Source: Prionace glauca | Taxonomy: Eukaryota; Chordata; Chondrichthyes; Carcharhiniformes; Carcharhinidae | Assembly (NCBI GenBank): GCA_037974335.1 | Contig: CM075760.1 | Location: forward strand, 21,160,291-21,224,290 | Reading direction: 5' to 3' | DNA length: 64,000 bases | The notes under the pieces: generated by a model | Databases searched by the model: none | Told to the model about the DNA's origin: nothing | The model's input: the letters and a program-made list of their open reading frames with translations, nothing else | Position numbers and translations under genes: made by a program | Shown: one piece after another, positions 62,750 through 64,000 of the stretch | How positions within the stretch are numbered: the stretch's first letter is position 1 | Layout: every line of letters begins with the position of its first letter

Positions 62750-63100
62750 TCAAAAACATTTGGATGAGCGCTCACAACATCACAACATTCACAGATATGG
62801 GACAAGAGATGGAAAACTGGGTTAGCACAACTTTAGTGGGAGTTACTGTTGGTGCAGACTCGATGATCAAGCATTGGGTGATCAATTTGATGTTTCCAGC
62901 TATGCTGCTTACAATGCTGTCTCATTTTTTGTGTCTATGGCAAACTGTGATGTGAAGAATTCAGTTACATTAAATGGTCAATAAATACATCCAAACTACC
63001 TGTATATTTCTGTGTGTGTGTTTACCATGATCTGAGTGGTGGAGCAGGCTCGATGGGTCAAATGGACTAAAACTGCACAGAATTGAGATTTAAACACTCA
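62750..63100. other. No gene; SINE/CR1 tail scraps
   Basis: 'ggtgcagactcgatga' (62850) and 'gagcaggctcgatgggtcaaatggac' (63044) are fragments of SINE and CR1 ends. Confidence 0.5.
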
Positions 63101-63104
63101 TGCA

Positions 63105-63705
63105 TGCTGACACACACACAGAGACACACACACAGACAGACACACACTCATTGACACACACAGATGCACACACACACACTCATTGACACAGTGACAGATG
63201 CACACACACACACACACACACACTCATTGACACAGTGACAGATGCACACACATACACACAAAGACACAAACACAGAGGCACTCACATAGAGACAGAGAGA
63301 GACACACATATATTCAGAGAGAGACACAGACACAGAGAGACAGACAGACAGACACAACACACACATTCACTCACAGACACAGAGACACACACACAGACAC
63401 AAACACACAGGCACTCATACAGAGAGAGAGAGACACACACATATTCAGAGAGACACAAAGAGACAGACACACACACACATTCACTCACAGACACACACAC
63501 ACCAACAGACACACAGAAACACATGTTGAAATCCACACACATACAAAAACACACAGACACTCACAGACACACAAGCTCACACACAGAAAGACACACAATC
63601 TGTCTCTCACACACACACATACACAGAAATACGTGCACACACTTAGAATCTCTCCCTCACACACACAGAAACACAGAAACATAACCACACCGACACTCAC
63701 ACACA
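63105..63705. repeat. (CA)n/(ACACAG)n array
   Basis: Counterpart of 38800-39340. Confidence 0.95.
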
Positions 63706-63708
63706 CTC

Positions 63709-64000
63709 ATTCCTATTTCTGTTTTACTCCTCACTGCCCCCAGCTAGAAAGTACTGGGATCTGAGCTTGAAATGCTGGAACTGATCCTGGGGGAATGAGT
63801 GGGGTCTGATAGACACCCAGAGGGTCACTCGTGTGTGAATAATAGAATGGGGACAGCACAGGAGGCCATTCAGCCCATCAATCCAGGATGGAGAGCCTGC
63901 AAGAGCAGTTTGACTATTCCCGCTCCCCCCACCCTCTCCCCGTAACCCTGTCAATATTTTCCCCTCAGCCTCCCATTCAATCTCCTCCTGATGGAATCTC
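63709..64000. repeat. Duplicated block (partner 39345-39645)
   Basis: Nearly identical copy. It starts another tandem unit that runs past the window end. Confidence 0.95.

Noticed and set aside
1-64000. LTR retroelements, endogenous viral copies, rRNA, snRNA
   Set aside because: None recognised; all reverse transcriptase remains seen are of the CR1/non-LTR type, and no 5S, U1-U6 or large rRNA signature was noticed.

Overview
The window looks like vertebrate nuclear DNA, most likely from a cartilaginous fish (shark or ray). The evidence is intron-containing gene structure, dense CR1-clade LINE remains, tRNA-headed SINEs of types I associate with elasmobranchs, long simple-sequence arrays, and a GPR139-like receptor of the kind expanded in sharks. 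The organism call is an inference from recalled families; no search was run.

Layout. (1) 1-13 kb is repeat-rich intergenic DNA with SINEs, CR1 remnants, TG/CT/CA microsatellites, a tRNA-Gln(TTG), and degenerate tRNA-Glu and tRNA-Val copies. (2) 13.4-29.2 kb holds a two-exon GPR139-like receptor gene on the minus strand. The short first exon (29129-29195) and the main exon (13455-14355) join in phase across a ~14.8 kb intron. The main exon carries one frameshift and one in-frame stop, so it reads as a recent pseudogene. (3) Inside that intron sits a complete, apparently young CR1-clade LINE (about 16901-22306, plus strand). It has six tandem promoter-like 5' units, ORF1 (zinc-ribbon-like, coiled coil, SGNH esterase) and ORF2 (endonuclease plus reverse transcriptase), and ends in four ATGTTCT units. 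ORF1 ends in a perfect -1 frameshift heptamer (T TTA AAC) directly before its stop. ORF2 is open in the -1 frame and has no usable ATG before its endonuclease domain.

(4) 30-46 kb is a tRNA cluster with intact-looking Asn(ATT), Gln(CTG) x2, Arg(ACG) x2, Thr(TGT), Leu(TAG), Val(CAC), Glu(CTC), Asn(GTT) and Gly(GCC) genes. Several pseudogenes are mixed in, one of them a Phe-type body with a GAC anticodon. The cluster grew by direct and inverted segmental duplication that carried flanks with the tRNAs. (5) 47.2-48.0 kb is a CpG-rich promoter-like region with a CTCF-like site, GC box, CRE, NRF1-like sites and nine 33-bp units carrying YY1-like and RFX-half-like motifs. (6) 38.8-40.6 kb and 55-64 kb contain three to four copies of a duplicated unit. 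Its minus strand encodes small frame-conserved terminal exons with splice acceptors and poly(A) signals, of unknown identity. The copies are separated by GACA/GAGA arrays, into which 5'-truncated CR1 copies have inserted at least three times, and by a ~52-bp minisatellite.

How it works together: the only protein-coding machinery that looks intact is the CR1 element. It plausibly supplied the trans-acting retrotransposition activity for the truncated copies at 52.5, 56.1 and 59.4 kb and for the composite SINE whose tail resembles its own. The tRNA genes are the main likely functional host genes. I recognised no LTR retroelement, CRISPR array, rRNA or snRNA gene.
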